Source: CAIXDN01 sp964482085 (GTDB lineage Bacteria; Patescibacteriota; Patescibacteriia; 2-12-FULL-60-25). Taken from it: a DNA stretch of 46,167 nucleotides. The translations under genes were made by a program, and so were the position numbers. The notes under the pieces were generated by a model. The model worked only from the letters and a program-made list of their open reading frames with translations, searched no databases and was not told the origin of the DNA. Positions 22,915 to 35,200 of the stretch are shown piece after piece; position 1 is the stretch's first letter, and every line of letters begins with the position of its first letter. The stretch is from NCBI GenBank assembly GCA_964482085.1, contig CAYZVS010000009.1, forward strand, positions 1 to 46,167. Direction: 5' to 3'.

Positions 22915-24813
22915 TTAATTCGGATTATTGATGCCGGTTTCGTCAACAATTGGAGCGGATGGATTTTGTGAAGCGGTAACATCTTCAGCGGTTGCTCCTA
23001 CCAAACAAACGGCGCCCCATGGTCGATAGTAGCTCGTGAATGTTTCCTTTTTTACCTCGCCGTTTGGATAGGTGACTGTGTAGTCGAGGCTCGCAGTAGC
23101 GCCCGCATGCGCCGACTCCGTGCATTTGCGCTTTCCAACAGCTAATTCTGTCGTCGGAATAAGTTTAATTGGAGGAGCAGCGACGATGTTATACACCTTT
23201 GGTGTTGTCTGCTCAGCCTTACGACCATCACTTGTCCCCCAAGCGTAAAACGCCAACATGTCGCCCTGGATCTCTGATGTTAGCAAGATATGATGTGAAG
23301 TATCGTTTTTGAAACGGAAATCAGGCGATGGAGAGTAGATAGTTGCATCTGTTCCAGCCGGTTCATAATATCGAACGCGATAGCTGTGATTACGACGTTC
23401 AACAATCGGAAAGCCGGAAGCCATGGCCATGCGGAAACTCGTAGAGCCGACTTGGCAGAGTCCGCCACCATATTCTGGCTCAGTTTTATTGCCCTTGATA
23501 ACAAGCTCCTGCCACCAACCATGCGGTCCATCGATCTCGCCAAGGACACCAAGCTGGCTAAAGTTCTCGCCAGGAGGCACAAGAACGCCGTTCATTTTCT
23601 TTGCGCCTAGCGCGATATTACGACGACGATTGGTTGGCGATCCATCAAAATACGATCGTCCGACACCAAGTAATTCACGAATACCAAGCTGTTCTGCGGC
23701 TTCACCCTCAATCTTTGGCGAGATGCGCGTAAAAGCAAGAGGCACGGTCGTTGAGCCACTTTCCCAGGCAGCTAAAATCGATTCTCCTGTCTTCATTCCA
23801 TCAACACGCACGCCTTCAACCGGAGCCACAAATTCCTTGAGCTTTCCCTCATCATCAAGCACAAGTTTTCCATCACGCGGCTCTTTTAATAAATCAGCAG
23901 TGAAAGTAGCCATGGATTTCTCGATACGTTCCGCATCAAGCGCTAACACAACGCCAGAGGGTGTGGAGCTCGCCGTAATCCAGCCTGCAAGCGTGGAGCT
24001 TGTGACAGGTTGCCGTTTCAATTCATTGGTAATTGTAAAAGGAGCTTTCGCGAGCCAAGAAGGAATACCCGGAAGTACGGAGCGTAAATCCTCGGCTGTA
24101 AGTTCTGGTAATACACGCACGGTTTTAACGGTGATTGGTGAAAAAGCGATATGCTTCGCTTGCGATTCAAATGCATTCACCGCAGATTCCAAATCCGTTG
24201 AAACACCTATTTGCTCGGCCTGAATATCCGTTTCAAACCCGCTCTCAGTCGATGTAGACATACGAACATGTAGCTCCGCATCACGAACAAGCGGTAAATT
24301 GTTTGAGATCTGGTCTAAGAGCAGAGCTTGTATTAAATCGCGATTTACAATCGTTTTTAGCTCAAGATTTTCTGACCTTAGATAAAGTCGAACGCGCTCT
24401 ATCGCATTTAAAACGGTCGTAGAATTACGCCCAATTCTAAAAGCTTGATCAACCACAGGTCCTGGGTCATACGTGACAAGTTCACGAGAAAGATCTGGAT
24501 CTTCAATCGGTACAGTGCTTCTGGGTATCACGATCTGTTTGTCGCCGAGTTTAAACGTGAATCCCGGATCTAAAGCTTCATTCAGATATTTCTGTAAAGC
24601 AGCTTCTGCTTGCTGACGCGTCATGCCGTCGAGTTTTAATCCCGCGACGCGTACACCAGGAAAAATCTTGTCGTGGAACGCGACCTCATATCCGTATGCC
24701 GCGGCACCGAGCCCAGCCAGAACTGAGGCAAAAAGACCTCCGGCAATAGCGATTCCGATCAGGGATGCGGACAGGATCTTCCTTCCGTGTGTCTTGGCTT
24801 TAATCAGGTTCAT
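22915..24813 (-). CDS. VanW-family exported protein with peptidoglycan-binding-like domains
   Basis: A 632-residue protein. An N-terminal membrane segment (about 14-40), then repeated alpha/beta modules of the PG_binding_4 type (MTRQQAEAALQKYLNEA and a second near ESAVNAFESQA), then the VanW core: RRRNIALGAKKMNGVLVPPGENFSQ, GGGLCQVGSTSFRMAMASGFPIVERRNHSYRV and FKNDTSHHILL. The C-terminal part (RKCTESAHAGATASLDYTVTYPNGEV) resembles a G5-like domain. VanW domains accompany glycopeptide resistance genes in Gram-positives, but most homologues are cell-wall proteins of unknown activity, and there is no vanA-type cluster here. The protein likely sits outside the membrane on peptidoglycan. Its start overlaps the stop of the 77-residue gene upstream by 4 nt, so it is translationally coupled in an hsp20 operon. 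Confidence 0.85.
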   Translation of the reverse strand: MNLIKAKTHGRKILSASLIGIAIAGGLFASVLAGLGAAAYGYEVAFHDKIFPGVRVAGLKLDGMTRQQAEAALQKYLNEALDPGFTFKLGDKQIVIPRSTVPIEDPDLSRELVTYDPGPVVDQAFRIGRNSTTVLNAIERVRLYLRSENLELKTIVNRDLIQALLLDQISNNLPLVRDAELHVRMSTSTESGFETDIQAEQIGVSTDLESAVNAFESQAKHIAFSPITVKTVRVLPELTAEDLRSVLPGIPSWLAKAPFTITNELKRQPVTSSTLAGWITASSTPSGVVLALDAERIEKSMATFTADLLKEPRDGKLVLDDEGKLKEFVAPVEGVRVDGMKTGESILAAWESGSTTVPLAFTRISPKIEGEAAEQLGIRELLGVGRSYFDGSPTNRRRNIALGAKKMNGVLVPPGENFSQLGVLGEIDGPHGWWQELVIKGNKTEPEYGGGLCQVGSTSFRMAMASGFPIVERRNHSYRVRYYEPAGTDATIYSPSPDFRFKNDTSHHILLTSEIQGDMLAFYAWGTSDGRKAEQTTPKVYNIVAAPPIKLIPTTELAVGKRKCTESAHAGATASLDYTVTYPNGEVKKETFTSYYRPWGAVCLVGATAEDVTASQNPSAPIVDETGINNPN

Positions 24814-25043
24814 GCATTTGTCGAGCCCTCGCCCAATAAACGATTTAACATAGCTCTGGCAATTTCTTGATCCGTATCCTGCTGTTTTCCTGGGGCAATC
24901 GCTATAATTTGGAGCGTTTCACCTACATTTGGTGTTCCTGCGACCGCAGAGCGGGGGAGCGTCATGCTTGATCCATTTACATCGATCACGACCTCGGTCT
25001 CATTCACCTGAAGCGTTTTTGCTTGAAAAGGAAGGAAGCTCAT
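24810..25043 (-). CDS. Small hypothetical protein, coupled to vanW
   Basis: A 77-residue acidic protein with no signal peptide. The first half looks like a small beta barrel (LQVNETEVVIDVNGSSMTLP and VGETLQIIAIAPG), the second half a helix (DQEIARAMLNRLLGEG). I do not recognise a family. It starts 14 bp after hsp20 and its stop overlaps the vanW start, so it is the middle gene of a three-gene operon. The tight overlap argues that it is real. Confidence 0.65.
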   Translation of the reverse strand: MSFLPFQAKTLQVNETEVVIDVNGSSMTLPRSAVAGTPNVGETLQIIAIAPGKQQDTDQEIARAMLNRLLGEGSTNA

Positions 25044-25057
25044 AAATTAGGATGTGC

Positions 25058-25450
25058 TTATGTTACGGGAATATGTCGTTCTGTACCACGGATAGGGATG
25101 CGCAGTTCAAGGACTCCTTCTCGGAGAGTTGCATCCGCTTGGTCGGCGACAACATCAACAGGCAAAATCAAGCTTCTGCTAAATGTGCCCCAATGACATT
25201 CCCGATGGAACCAATCGTCTTCATTGATTTCTCGTTTATCCTCGCGCGTCCCTCGAATCGTTAACAAGTCACCATTTACGGCGATATCAATATCTTCCGG
25301 CTTGGCACCGGCTATGGTCGAGCGGATAACTAGTTGATCGCCCTCGCGGAATACATCAACCGAGAGTTGCCCTTCTCTCTCGCCTTCAAACCAAGCGTCT
25401 GCTTTCGGTATTCCGATTAACGGTTCCGAGGTCCATGTTCCGTGTTCCAT
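25058..25450 (-). CDS. Small heat-shock protein, Hsp20/alpha-crystallin family
   Basis: A 130-residue chaperone that holds unfolding proteins. The alpha-crystallin domain covers about 28-120: LSVDVFREGDQLVIRSTIAG, KPEDIDIAVNGDLLTIRG, HRECHWGTFSRSLILPVDV and ADATLREGVLELRIPI with the typical GVLEL strand; the IPI near the end matches the I-x-I motif that drives oligomer assembly. Length is normal. The promoter (-10 TACACT at 25461-25466) overlaps a TTACAC-aa-GTGTAA palindrome that could bind a repressor; it is not the HrcA CIRCE sequence. It leads the operon with a 77-residue protein and VanW. Confidence 0.93.
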   Translation of the reverse strand: MEHGTWTSEPLIGIPKADAWFEGEREGQLSVDVFREGDQLVIRSTIAGAKPEDIDIAVNGDLLTIRGTREDKREINEDDWFHRECHWGTFSRSLILPVDVVADQADATLREGVLELRIPIRGTERHIPVT

Positions 25451-25453
25451 ATT

Positions 25454-25499
25454 TTACACAAGTGTAAGCCTCGTTTTAGGTTTTGTCATGTGCTATGAT
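25454..25499. promoter_or_regulatory. Divergent promoters of hsp20 and the calcium-repeat gene, with palindrome
   Basis: Minus strand: ATGACA (25484-25489), 17 bp, TACACT (25461-25466), 10 nt to the hsp20 ATG. Plus strand: extended -10 TGC-TATGAT (25491-25499), 6 nt to ATG 25506, no clear -35. A palindrome TTACAC-AA-GTGTAA (25454-25467) covers the hsp20 -10. Confidence 0.55.
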
Positions 25500-25505
25500 A
25501 CCCCC

Positions 25506-26240
25506 ATGCCTTTGGCGCCTATTGTGCGTGTCAAAGATTGGTGGCGTTCATTGCCAACCGACTCGCGTTTTTCGGCGTCCATTTTAGGAATTTGCAGTAT
25601 CGTCGTCCTGATTTTGTCCACAGTCTATTTACGCAGTCACGTGGTATCTCCCTTCCGTGTTTCCAAAAATGTCTTGAAGCCGGCGCAAGCTCTTCTTGCA
25701 CAACAGACCGAGCGCAACAACGAGCTGGAGGCTTCCAAGACCAAAGACACAGATCGTGACGGCTTAAGCGATTACAGTGAGATCAATCTCTACCGTACAT
25801 CTCCATATTTAGGAGATACGGATTCCGATGGTATTCCTGACGCCATCGAGATAGCCCAGTCGAGTGATCCTAACTGTCCTGTTGGATCGAGCTGTACCCA
25901 ACTCGATAATCAACAGCCAGTCGGTGCGTCCTCCTCGACCTTCAGCGATTTAGCAAACGTGAGTCAGATCCTTTCAGCCAACGACCCCAACCTCCCCTCG
26001 GAGATTAGCGGCGCACAACGTTTCATCCAGGATGCTAAGGACCCCTCCGAGATGTCGCCCACTCAAATCCGCGAGACGCTCAGCAAGTACTCGCTCGTGA
26101 GTCCGGAGCGGCTACAAGTGCTATCGGATGAAGAACTAACGTCTATCTACAAGGCCACCTACACACAAGTCCTAAAAATTAGAGAGGCAACCATCAAGCA
26201 GAACGCACAAAGTAATTCGACTACATCAACAACTCCATAA
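25506..26240 (+). CDS. Membrane-anchored protein with thrombospondin-type-3 calcium repeats
   Basis: A 244-residue protein from ATG 25506; the earlier in-frame ATG at 25488 lies in the promoter. A basic N-terminus and one membrane segment (about 23-42, ASILGICSIVVLILSTVYL) put the rest outside. Residues 79-116 contain two calcium-binding loops of the thrombospondin type-3 kind: DTDRDGLSDYSE and DTDSDGIPDAIE, with Asp at 81/83/85 and 104/106/108. The C-terminal half is Ser/Asn/Gln-rich with a helical part (SPTQIRETLSKYSLV) and two Cys (NCPVGSSC). The giant secreted protein starts 6 bp later, so the two are probably one operon and may act together at the surface. Function unknown. Confidence 0.75.
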   Translation: MPLAPIVRVKDWWRSLPTDSRFSASILGICSIVVLILSTVYLRSHVVSPFRVSKNVLKPAQALLAQQTERNNELEASKTKDTDRDGLSDYSEINLYRTSPYLGDTDSDGIPDAIEIAQSSDPNCPVGSSCTQLDNQQPVGASSSTFSDLANVSQILSANDPNLPSEISGAQRFIQDAKDPSEMSPTQIRETLSKYSLVSPERLQVLSDEELTSIYKATYTQVLKIREATIKQNAQSNSTTSTTP

Positions 26241-26246
26241 TCTGGT

Positions 26247-29200
26247 ATGTCCCATCGACCTTTACCCCAGCGCTTCCTGATCGCGATACTCGGCTTCCTT
26301 GCCGCTATGGTTGTCATTGGCAGTCCGCTTGTGTCGCACCCCGTGCGCGCACAGCTGTCGGTAGTGGTCGCAGAAGACATTCCGAAGCGTACAGACGATG
26401 TTCTCGGCGAGATTTTTCAAGCGCTTTCACAAGCGGCCGTTGTCGCATTCTTCAACGCGGCACGTACATTTGCCGGACAAATCGCTTATGACGCCGCTAA
26501 CTATATTGCGAGTGGTGGTACCGGTCAGGGAGCACTTGCCTTTGAAGATGGTTTTGGAAAATACCTTGAAAATGTCGGTAGCGACACAGCAGGTGAGTTT
26601 ATCGGCTCGCTCTCTGAAGAGTTTTTTCAAGACGCCGGATTCGACCTCTGTCGTCCGCCAAACCCAGGGCAATTGTTGAACTTGCAAATTTCCATTAGCA
26701 ACGCAATCCCTGGTCTCGATCCGGCTGCAACACAGCGCCCACGACCACGTTGTGATTTTCAACAAATCGTCACCAATTACACCAATCTCTACACCACGCT
26801 TTCTAACGCGGAAGTATCGGATTTCATCAGCACCAACTTTAATGCCAACTCGAGTGAGCTCGGCATCAGTTCAAGTATTCTTGGTCGCTCAACCTTTAAT
26901 ATTACGGATGAAGTTAAAAAAGCTACGGCAGAGCGTCAGGAAGGTGACGGTTTTAAGGCAGTAGAAGGTAAGGTCGACGGCAATATTAAAACACCAGCTT
27001 CAACCGTAAAAACACAAACAGAAGAAGAATTGGTCAAAAAACCCTCCAAGTCGGAGTCAGATGCCTTTTTAGCAACTATGGGCACGGCCTTTGAACAGGG
27101 TTTCTCTCAGCTCGCTTCCTATACCGCTTCACTTTTCATTAATACACTCGCCAACAAATTGCTCTCCCGTGTCATGGAGCGCGGTATTCTTGGTGCATTT
27201 GATTTTTCATCGCCGACCAATCTTGTTGCGGTTAGCCCTGACGCGATTCTTGTCCGCAGTAAAACAGACGCACGCAAAGCTAACGTCGACTTAAAGAATG
27301 TCAGTCTCTTGCGCGTCAGCGACGTTGAGATCAATGCAGAACTCATCGCATGTCCAGAAAACCGTGGTCTCTGGAACTGTACGGCAGATGAAAGTCTTGC
27401 ACAGCTGATTCAAGGGAAGACTTCGGAAGGTAATCCGACGATCCGTCTTGCTATGGATAAGGAGTGGTTGAAGCCTACATGGAAACTTATTCCGGTAAGC
27501 GATGTACGCCAGAACCAAGATCGGAACTGCTATCGTGAAGCGTATTGCGCAGGCAACCTCCAAAAGTTGCGTGCCATGCGTATTCTTCCAGTCGGTTTTG
27601 AATTTGCTGCCAACTCGACTGAGAACGTTTCACGCTGTGCTTCAGCAGGCGGCTGTGTAACCTTGCGTGAAGTTGTGGAAGGCTTTGCTAACTGTAACGT
27701 AGATGGGAATCGCGACGCAGAGCACCCATGGTGTAAATTGATCGATCCAAACTGGGTCGTGACATCTTTTCAACAACAATGTCAGTTGACGGGTTATGGT
27801 GACACGTTGATCTCGACGCGTCTCGGTCAGCGCCGTGAGGAATGTCGTGATATCGAAACCTGTTTGCGCAGAAATGATAAAGGCGAGTGTGTTGGTGGAT
27901 ATGGTTACTGTGTTGCAGAAAAGAATGTTTATCGTTTTAACGCCGATGAATGTCCGGCTGAATACGCGAGCTGTCGCACATTTGCTAATCGCGCAGGTCA
28001 AAATGTTTCTTACTTAAGAAGTTCAATCGACTACTCCGTTTGTAGCGCGGACAATGTTGGATGTTTAGAATATGCGACAAATCGCAACGTAGCAGGGGAT
28101 TGGCAATCCACGGGCGGTCAAATCAATTTTGATAAAACCCTCGAGCCATGTTCCGCTTCTGATGAGGGCTGTACGCGTTTGATGAGTGTCGAGGTTGGAT
28201 CATCCGCCTTGAACGTTGTCCAAAACCCTTCATTTGAAACCGTGAGCAGCACAGCCGCGGAATTGGAAAACTGGACACGTTTAGCGGGTGGAGCAACATA
28301 CTCAACTCCAGTCGTAGGCGCGGGTAGTCAGGCATTGGACGGTACGGTTGCAACCAACCCATCCAACAGCTTACGCCAAGACGTCGACACGATTCCGTTG
28401 CGTCTTTACACGGTTTCCGCTTGGGTTCGTGCTAACGGTGCATCACCATCCGTAAACGTAACGGTCCGCCAATATCAGAGCGCGCCTGGCGCAGCTCGTG
28501 TGGAGTCATCGCTTGCTGAGCTTTCAACGGCTTTCAAGGGCTCTGGATGTAGCCTCGCAACACAGCAGCCACAAATCACAACCACGGGTCGCCCAATCGA
28601 CAACAACTGGCAGCGTTTTGAATGTTCTTTTCTTTCCGTGTCCTCGACACGCTATTCTACGATTGAAATTGACGGTTCAAGTGCTCTCGTCGACGCCGTT
28701 CAGCTCGAGGAAGGTCAGTTTGCAACCAACTTCCTTACCGGAAACAATCGCGATCTCGCCACCTTATATATGAAGGTCGCTCCTGACGACTTCCAGTGTA
28801 CAGGTGCATTAACAGATCCAGCTCAATGTAATAACTACGCTAAGGTCTGTCGTCAGGTCGATGCAGGTTGTCAGGGATATACCGATAAAGCTGGTGGACC
28901 AGAAGTTCCAGCTATCCTTACTTCTAACGACGTTTGTCCGCAGGAATGTGTTGGCTACGCAGAATTCCGCAAACAGCCATCATCATTTGACCTTGTAAAC
29001 GATCCAGACTCCCGCTTCAGCGATCCAGTCGATTCAACCTCGAGCTATTTCATCCCAACAACGGCTCTTCAGTGTACGCAAGAACAGGTTGGTTGTGAGG
29101 CATTTACCAATGTCGCTGCTTCCGCAGAAGGAGGGGAGCAAGCTTCCCACTGGAGCTACCTCCGCGCTTGTCGTAAGCCGGATTTGCGTACAACCACGTA

Positions 29201-32200
29201 CTTCACATGGGAAGGTTCAGAATCCACCGGATATCAATTGCGAACCTTCGCGCTTGTCGGCCAGAGTGGTGTAACGCCTCCTGGACCGGAAATTCTTCCA
29301 AAACGTGGTCCAGACGGATTGTTTAAGGAGCCTTCCGCATGTAATGAAGGGTTATGGCGTACAGGCGTTGATCCTGACTGTCGCCAATACTATGACCGCG
29401 ACGGTAATGTTTTCTATCGCTATTCCTCACAAACGATCTTGTCGACAGACGACTGTGTCGACTTACGTATCTCTCGTAACACCGGCCGCGATGACTGTGC
29501 CAAGACCGGTGGAGACTTCAACGCGGTCACGGGCGAATGTATTTACCGCGCTTTCCTTGGCGAGAGCCGCTCATGTCCGGCTACAGCCGCCTCTTGTCGT
29601 GCCTACGCCGGTGCCGCCGCTGGTAACACGCAGGTCGTCCTGAGCGAGAATTTCCGCGCTGGCCGCGGCACATTCTCCGCAGGAACCGCCTCCCCAGAAT
29701 CCTTGCTCGTTGGTGATCAGAGCTTGCGTCTCAATGAATCCGAGCCAAATACATCTGCCAGCTTCGCTAGCGTTTCCGACGGTCTCTATCGCGTTAGCTT
29801 CTGGGCTAAGGGCGCGGGTCGCAACGACCTGAATCTCAACTTTGGTGTTCGTGACGCCTTAACGCCAGGTGCAACTCCGGTCGATGTAGGTAGCGTACGT
29901 CTTTCTACGGATTGGCAGCGCTTCACCATCGGATTGTTCTCAGGTGCAGCCAACGCAGGTTCCTCAACACTCTCAATTGCACTCAGCGGATCCGGTATTC
30001 GTGCCGCATTTATCGACGAAGTCCGTATCGAGCGTATTCGCGACACAGCTTTCGTTATCCGCGATTCTTGGAACACGCCGATCTCTTGTGACCGATCCTT
30101 CAGCGGCGCGATTGAACCGCAAGCGATGCTTGGTTGTCGCGCATACATGGATCGATTTAACCGTGAAGTAAATGCCTTCCGCTTCTCGCGCTTGTGTCGT
30201 GCAGAAGGCATCGGTTGTCGCGCTTTCGTTGACACGCGTAACTCCGACAGTCCATACAGCCAAACCTTCAATCAAGCAGATGTAACCCCGGTCCCGGTCT
30301 TCAACGATCCAGCCGTAACCTTTGGATCGGCGCAAACCGTTCGCCCTGGCGACCGCATGCTGTATCTCGTTTACGATCAGAGCAAAGTTTGTCAGCGTGA
30401 AAATGCTTCTTGTCGCGCGTTTGGAAAGCCTGTTTACAACGCCAACCGTTCCACGATCGAATCCTACGAAACTCTCTATATTAAGGATGACATCACCAAA
30501 TACGGTGAAGCCTTATGTAAGCCGTCGGAGAATCGTTGTGAGGAATACTCCTATAACGGCGCCAAGGATTATTTCCGCGATCCGCAGAAACAGATTTGTG
30601 AATTCAAGCAAGGCGTACGTCTCTCAAGTGCCGATTTCCCTACGGCGCCAGGAGGTTCTGTTCTAGCCCGTTTGTCTGAAGCGGAATACGACGGCTGGTT
30701 TGTCGTGGGTTCCAGTCCTTCCATGCCGTGTTATCCAGATGGGTTAGAAGGCGGCAGAAATTTCCCATTACCAAAACGTGGTGACGTGGACTGGGCTGGT
30801 TGGACGGGTCTCTGCCCTGGAACTGCCTCCGAATGTACGGAATTCCGCGACATTAACGATTCCAGCGATGTTCTGCATCGTTCTGGTAAACCGTATTACT
30901 TTATCAACAACGATCGTCTCGATAAGCGTTCCTGTGAAGGTAATATCGATGTTGGCCAAGGCTGTGTCTTGATGCGCGATATTTCCGACCCGGTTCTTAA
31001 ATATTCCGTAGCCGCCTCTTACTACAAGTACGAGAAGAATGATTTCCGCCCAACGGCACCTATCGATTGTTTCCGTACGCCTTCAGATCCTGCCTGTCTC
31101 GCGGTCGGCAATGCAACGACTTCTGATGCGAACGTCCTGCTGAAAGTAAATGTCGACCGTGACTGTGCGCAGTGGCTCGGTTGTCAGAGTTCAGAAACCG
31201 TATTTGATTCTGCAACTAGTAAATATAAAGAAATTTGTACCAACGTCGCGCTGTGTGACCAAGCAACAGACAAGCCAGGGGACATCTTCTGTGCCAACTA
31301 CGTTGACCGCGCAGCCACTTCTACAGAAGCTGTAATGCAACGTGGAAAATTCTTTGACATCGGATCATATGTTGATCGTCCAGTTGGTCTTGGTGAAAAA
31401 GATTATTCCGGTTACGCAATTCCAAACTCATTCCAGATTCCGGAAATGGTAACCGCTCGCGTCGGAACAGAAGGCGCAAAAAATGTCGAGAACAACCAAT
31501 ACCGTTTTGCTTTGGACTATCGTTTGGCAGCCTCAGTTCCTATTCCGCTCGACAGAATCGGGACAACAAATTCCTATCGTGTTCGTGCATCAGTTGGTCC
31601 TAATGAAGCTCGTCAGCTTACGGATGCTAATTCACCACTAGCTCGCGCGAACCCAGAGCTCAGTCTTTGTCAGCATGTCTCTACAGGTATTATTGGATAT
31701 TACCTTCCAGCGGAATTGTCAGATGCAGGTCTCGCTACCAGAGCACTCGTTAACTGCTACCTCCCCGTAAAATCCGGCGGAGACAACTACAACTTCCAAA
31801 ACGTCTCGACGCGCTTCTCGCTCGATGACCCCCGCACGGACCCGGCGCTCACCAACGCTTTTCCTCCAGCAGAATGTCGCGTAAATCCAGAAGCGGATTC
31901 TCCGTTTGGAGCGAGCTATGTCACGGAATGGGATCTGACAACCAATCCTCCAAAACCAACGAGCAAAATCAGCGGTTTTCAGAGCAGTCAAACCTGTGAA
32001 TTTGGAGAAGATTGTGTTTGTAACTACAAGCGCGCTGACTACGGCTCAACAGCTTTCAGCAGATTCTTTAGCCCGCTCTCGCAAAACGTTCCTCCTGGTA
32101 TTTGTCAAGGAGGTCCGCGTGATGGCCAGGCCTGTTTACCATCGACGATTTTCCAGGTTCAGAAGCCACAAAGTAGAACATCTTCCGGTAGTGGTTCCGG

Positions 32201-35200
32201 AAGCTCAGAGACGACCGAGTTGGTACAAGGAATTGAAGGCTCTAATGCCGCGCAAACCTGTGGCGATCCAGCAGGCGGCGGTCGATGTGTGGCGTTTACC
32301 AAGCTTGAAATTATTCGAGGTGTCTTTGGACAATGTCTCGAGCGCGATGAAACGCGTATTCAAGGTAGCGATTTATCCAATAAGCCATGTCTGACTTGGA
32401 ACCCAACGCCAATTCTGTTTGGTGACAAAGATTCCTTCCACTACCAGCCAACTTCCGGATACCTGCCTCCGCAGAACTCCGGTCAATATTACTGTGTCTC
32501 TCCAGTGAAGAAGCCAGCCAAGGCTGGATTTATCTGGAATATGTTCTCGCAATTCGACTCGGTTCATAACGGTTCAGGATTCGGAGACAATGAAGTAAAG
32601 GCAGCGAACATGTATTATGCGGGTGATGACGACTGGGATCACACGGAGGACTCTGTCTTTGACAGCAATCGACGTGCACGACTCCGCTTCTTTGCTGGCT
32701 GGATGACAAAGATCGACTATCGCGACCAGTGGGTCTCGGCGGATAACAGTGGTGTACTTGGTGAAGATCAAAATTATTTCGCGTCGATCTTTGGAGCCAA
32801 TCCGAGCTCTTATTACACGGCTACGACGGATTGCGAGCTTGCTGATGACGACCAGGATGATGATGGATCGTTCGATGAGATTTCGGGCGGCTCTAACCAG
32901 AATGACTTTTACGGCATCCGTCTTGTTGATGCCGGCGCGGGTTACGGTGAATACTTCTTGCGTACCAATGACGATAATGTCGCGCAAGCACTCCAGACTC
33001 CGATCAGTCCATCGGAAGCCCATGATTCCGGTAGCGCATATGTCTCGGGGGACAGTTTGGCTGTACAGGTGCGTCGTACTGAGTTCTTTGAATCAGTTTT
33101 GAGCGACAATACAATCTCGTACTTCAAAATCGATCCGATCAAAGGGCCTCATGGTCGCATTGCTTGTGGTTATCAAGCGGCTTGGGTCGATAATTTAGGC
33201 AGCGTGAATTACGACGATGCAGGCTCTAACCGCCCCAAAGACACAGAATGGCGTGATAAATTCTACGAAAACTACAATCCATATCTGACGCGTGGTCAGG
33301 AAGGCGTCTATACCGACGGCGGCGGTCGTCCGTTCCAGGTTGACTGTGCGGCTAGCTCGGGTGAAAAGTGTTACGTTAAATTCTGGGAAGCCGATTATCG
33401 CTCAGCAAATCAGAAAAAGTTTATTGGCTTGCAGCGCGCAAGCCAAGATGGTGGCGTAACAAATGAGATTGCTCGTAATTTTCTGGATATTCGTAAGAAT
33501 CCGATCCAGTCAACTTGTGAAAACAGCAAGCCATACTTTGCCGTCCGTGCCGTATTTGAGTCGCGTGCCACCAATACCACGGTTGCTGCTGCTGATCTGA
33601 ATGAGGACACGGTAAATGGTCCATGGCGCTTTGTCGGATTCTGGGTATCAGCATGTGGAGGTGACACAGGTGGTGACCAGCGCTACATCTACATGAATAT
33701 GGAAGTTGGCACGGCCAGCGTCTGTAAGGAATTGGCGGAAGTGAAGAGTAAAAACTCTGGTCAAGATGCGGCATTTACAGATCGTGTCTGGCGCCGTGGA
33801 GACTTCCGCGAGCCAGGTACAGGTTTGCAGTATTCCGATAACGCATCTCCTTTCTCAAGCGCAATTAACACGGGTCCAGCTGGAAAAGACCCATTGTTCC
33901 AAAATGGTTCGGAATTAGCTGGCTTCTCGCCGCTCAATCCGCCGACCTTCCTTGCCCCTCCTTCTCAGACCTACTACCGCCCATCTCCTGTTCCAAAGGA
34001 TAAATATGCCTATCTCTCCAACCTCTTTGCTCGTATCTATCGCGTTTATCGCTTCCAGTTCTTGCCGGTAAACGTGGGCGATAACGCGTGTACGGTTGGA
34101 CCATTCCGCGGAACGCGTTGCAATAATCTTCTGCGCTGTTCAACGGATCTGAATACTTCCTGTGCGACACTCGGTTCATCAGCGGGTTGCTCGGCTGGCG
34201 GAACATGTATTTCGACGGCGCTTGCCTGTAACTACGACGGCGCTTGTCGCACACCACTCGGAGAAGGTGAGCGTGCGTCACAGCGAGTCTGTACGAGTGG
34301 AATTAGTCGTATGCTTTCTTGTGCAGAGTCAGAAGACGTATGTAAGACACCGACCTTTGCAAAAGACGATGGCTCACTCGTTTCCCTCACAAATTCTTGT
34401 GATATCAATACGGCTGATACATGGATTGTTGTCGATGCGACTGCTCGCACATACCGACGCACAACTGGCGACACAACGATCTATACCGTTGAACAAGCAG
34501 CTTCTCGCAATGCATTCCGTTGTGCATCTGGTTCAGTTAACACAGCTGCCGGTAGCTGTAAGTTCCCAGGGGCTGCAAGCTTTGATTGTCCGATTAATAT
34601 CGATCCGACTGGAACGGGTAACAATCTCGGTGGTACATGTACCCCCGCCGATGGAAGATGTACGTACCCTGCCTCCATGGATCCGATTTTCCGTGCACGT
34701 GGGATCTCGGAACCTGAAGAACGCAACGCCTGTACGAGCAGCAGCGATTGTACGTTCACAGGACCAACAACCTGTGATAAAGCTCCAGTCGGCTCTCTTG
34801 GTCGATGTGTCGGTGGTGTGCGTGACTCGGAAATGTGTTGGATGAACAGCCGGCCCCGCGCTGGCTCGATCGGAGCCTGTAGCGTTGGCATTGATCAGGA
34901 GGATAAAGATGCCGCCGCCGAATCTTGCGTCCCTGTTTCCGACGGCAACGGTAGCCCGATCTCGAGCTGTCTCGTTCCTGGCCAGCCGGATGTCCCAACC
35001 ACGTCCACTGATCAAGATAATGACAACAATATCTGTACACATTCCGGCGGTTACCAGCCGCGTATTGATATTTGTCCAAATCCGTCAGATGAATTCTGTG
35101 GATTGATCGCCTACCGAATCACGGACCGTGCAGTGAACGGATCACTTGATCCGAACACACGCTCTCCGCTACCAACGGATCACACGCTTGGGATGTACAC

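Noticed and set aside
34162..34845. A 227-codon alternative frame inside the giant gene
   Set aside because: It has no signal or domain features and lies in another frame of a continuous cysteine-rich coding region.
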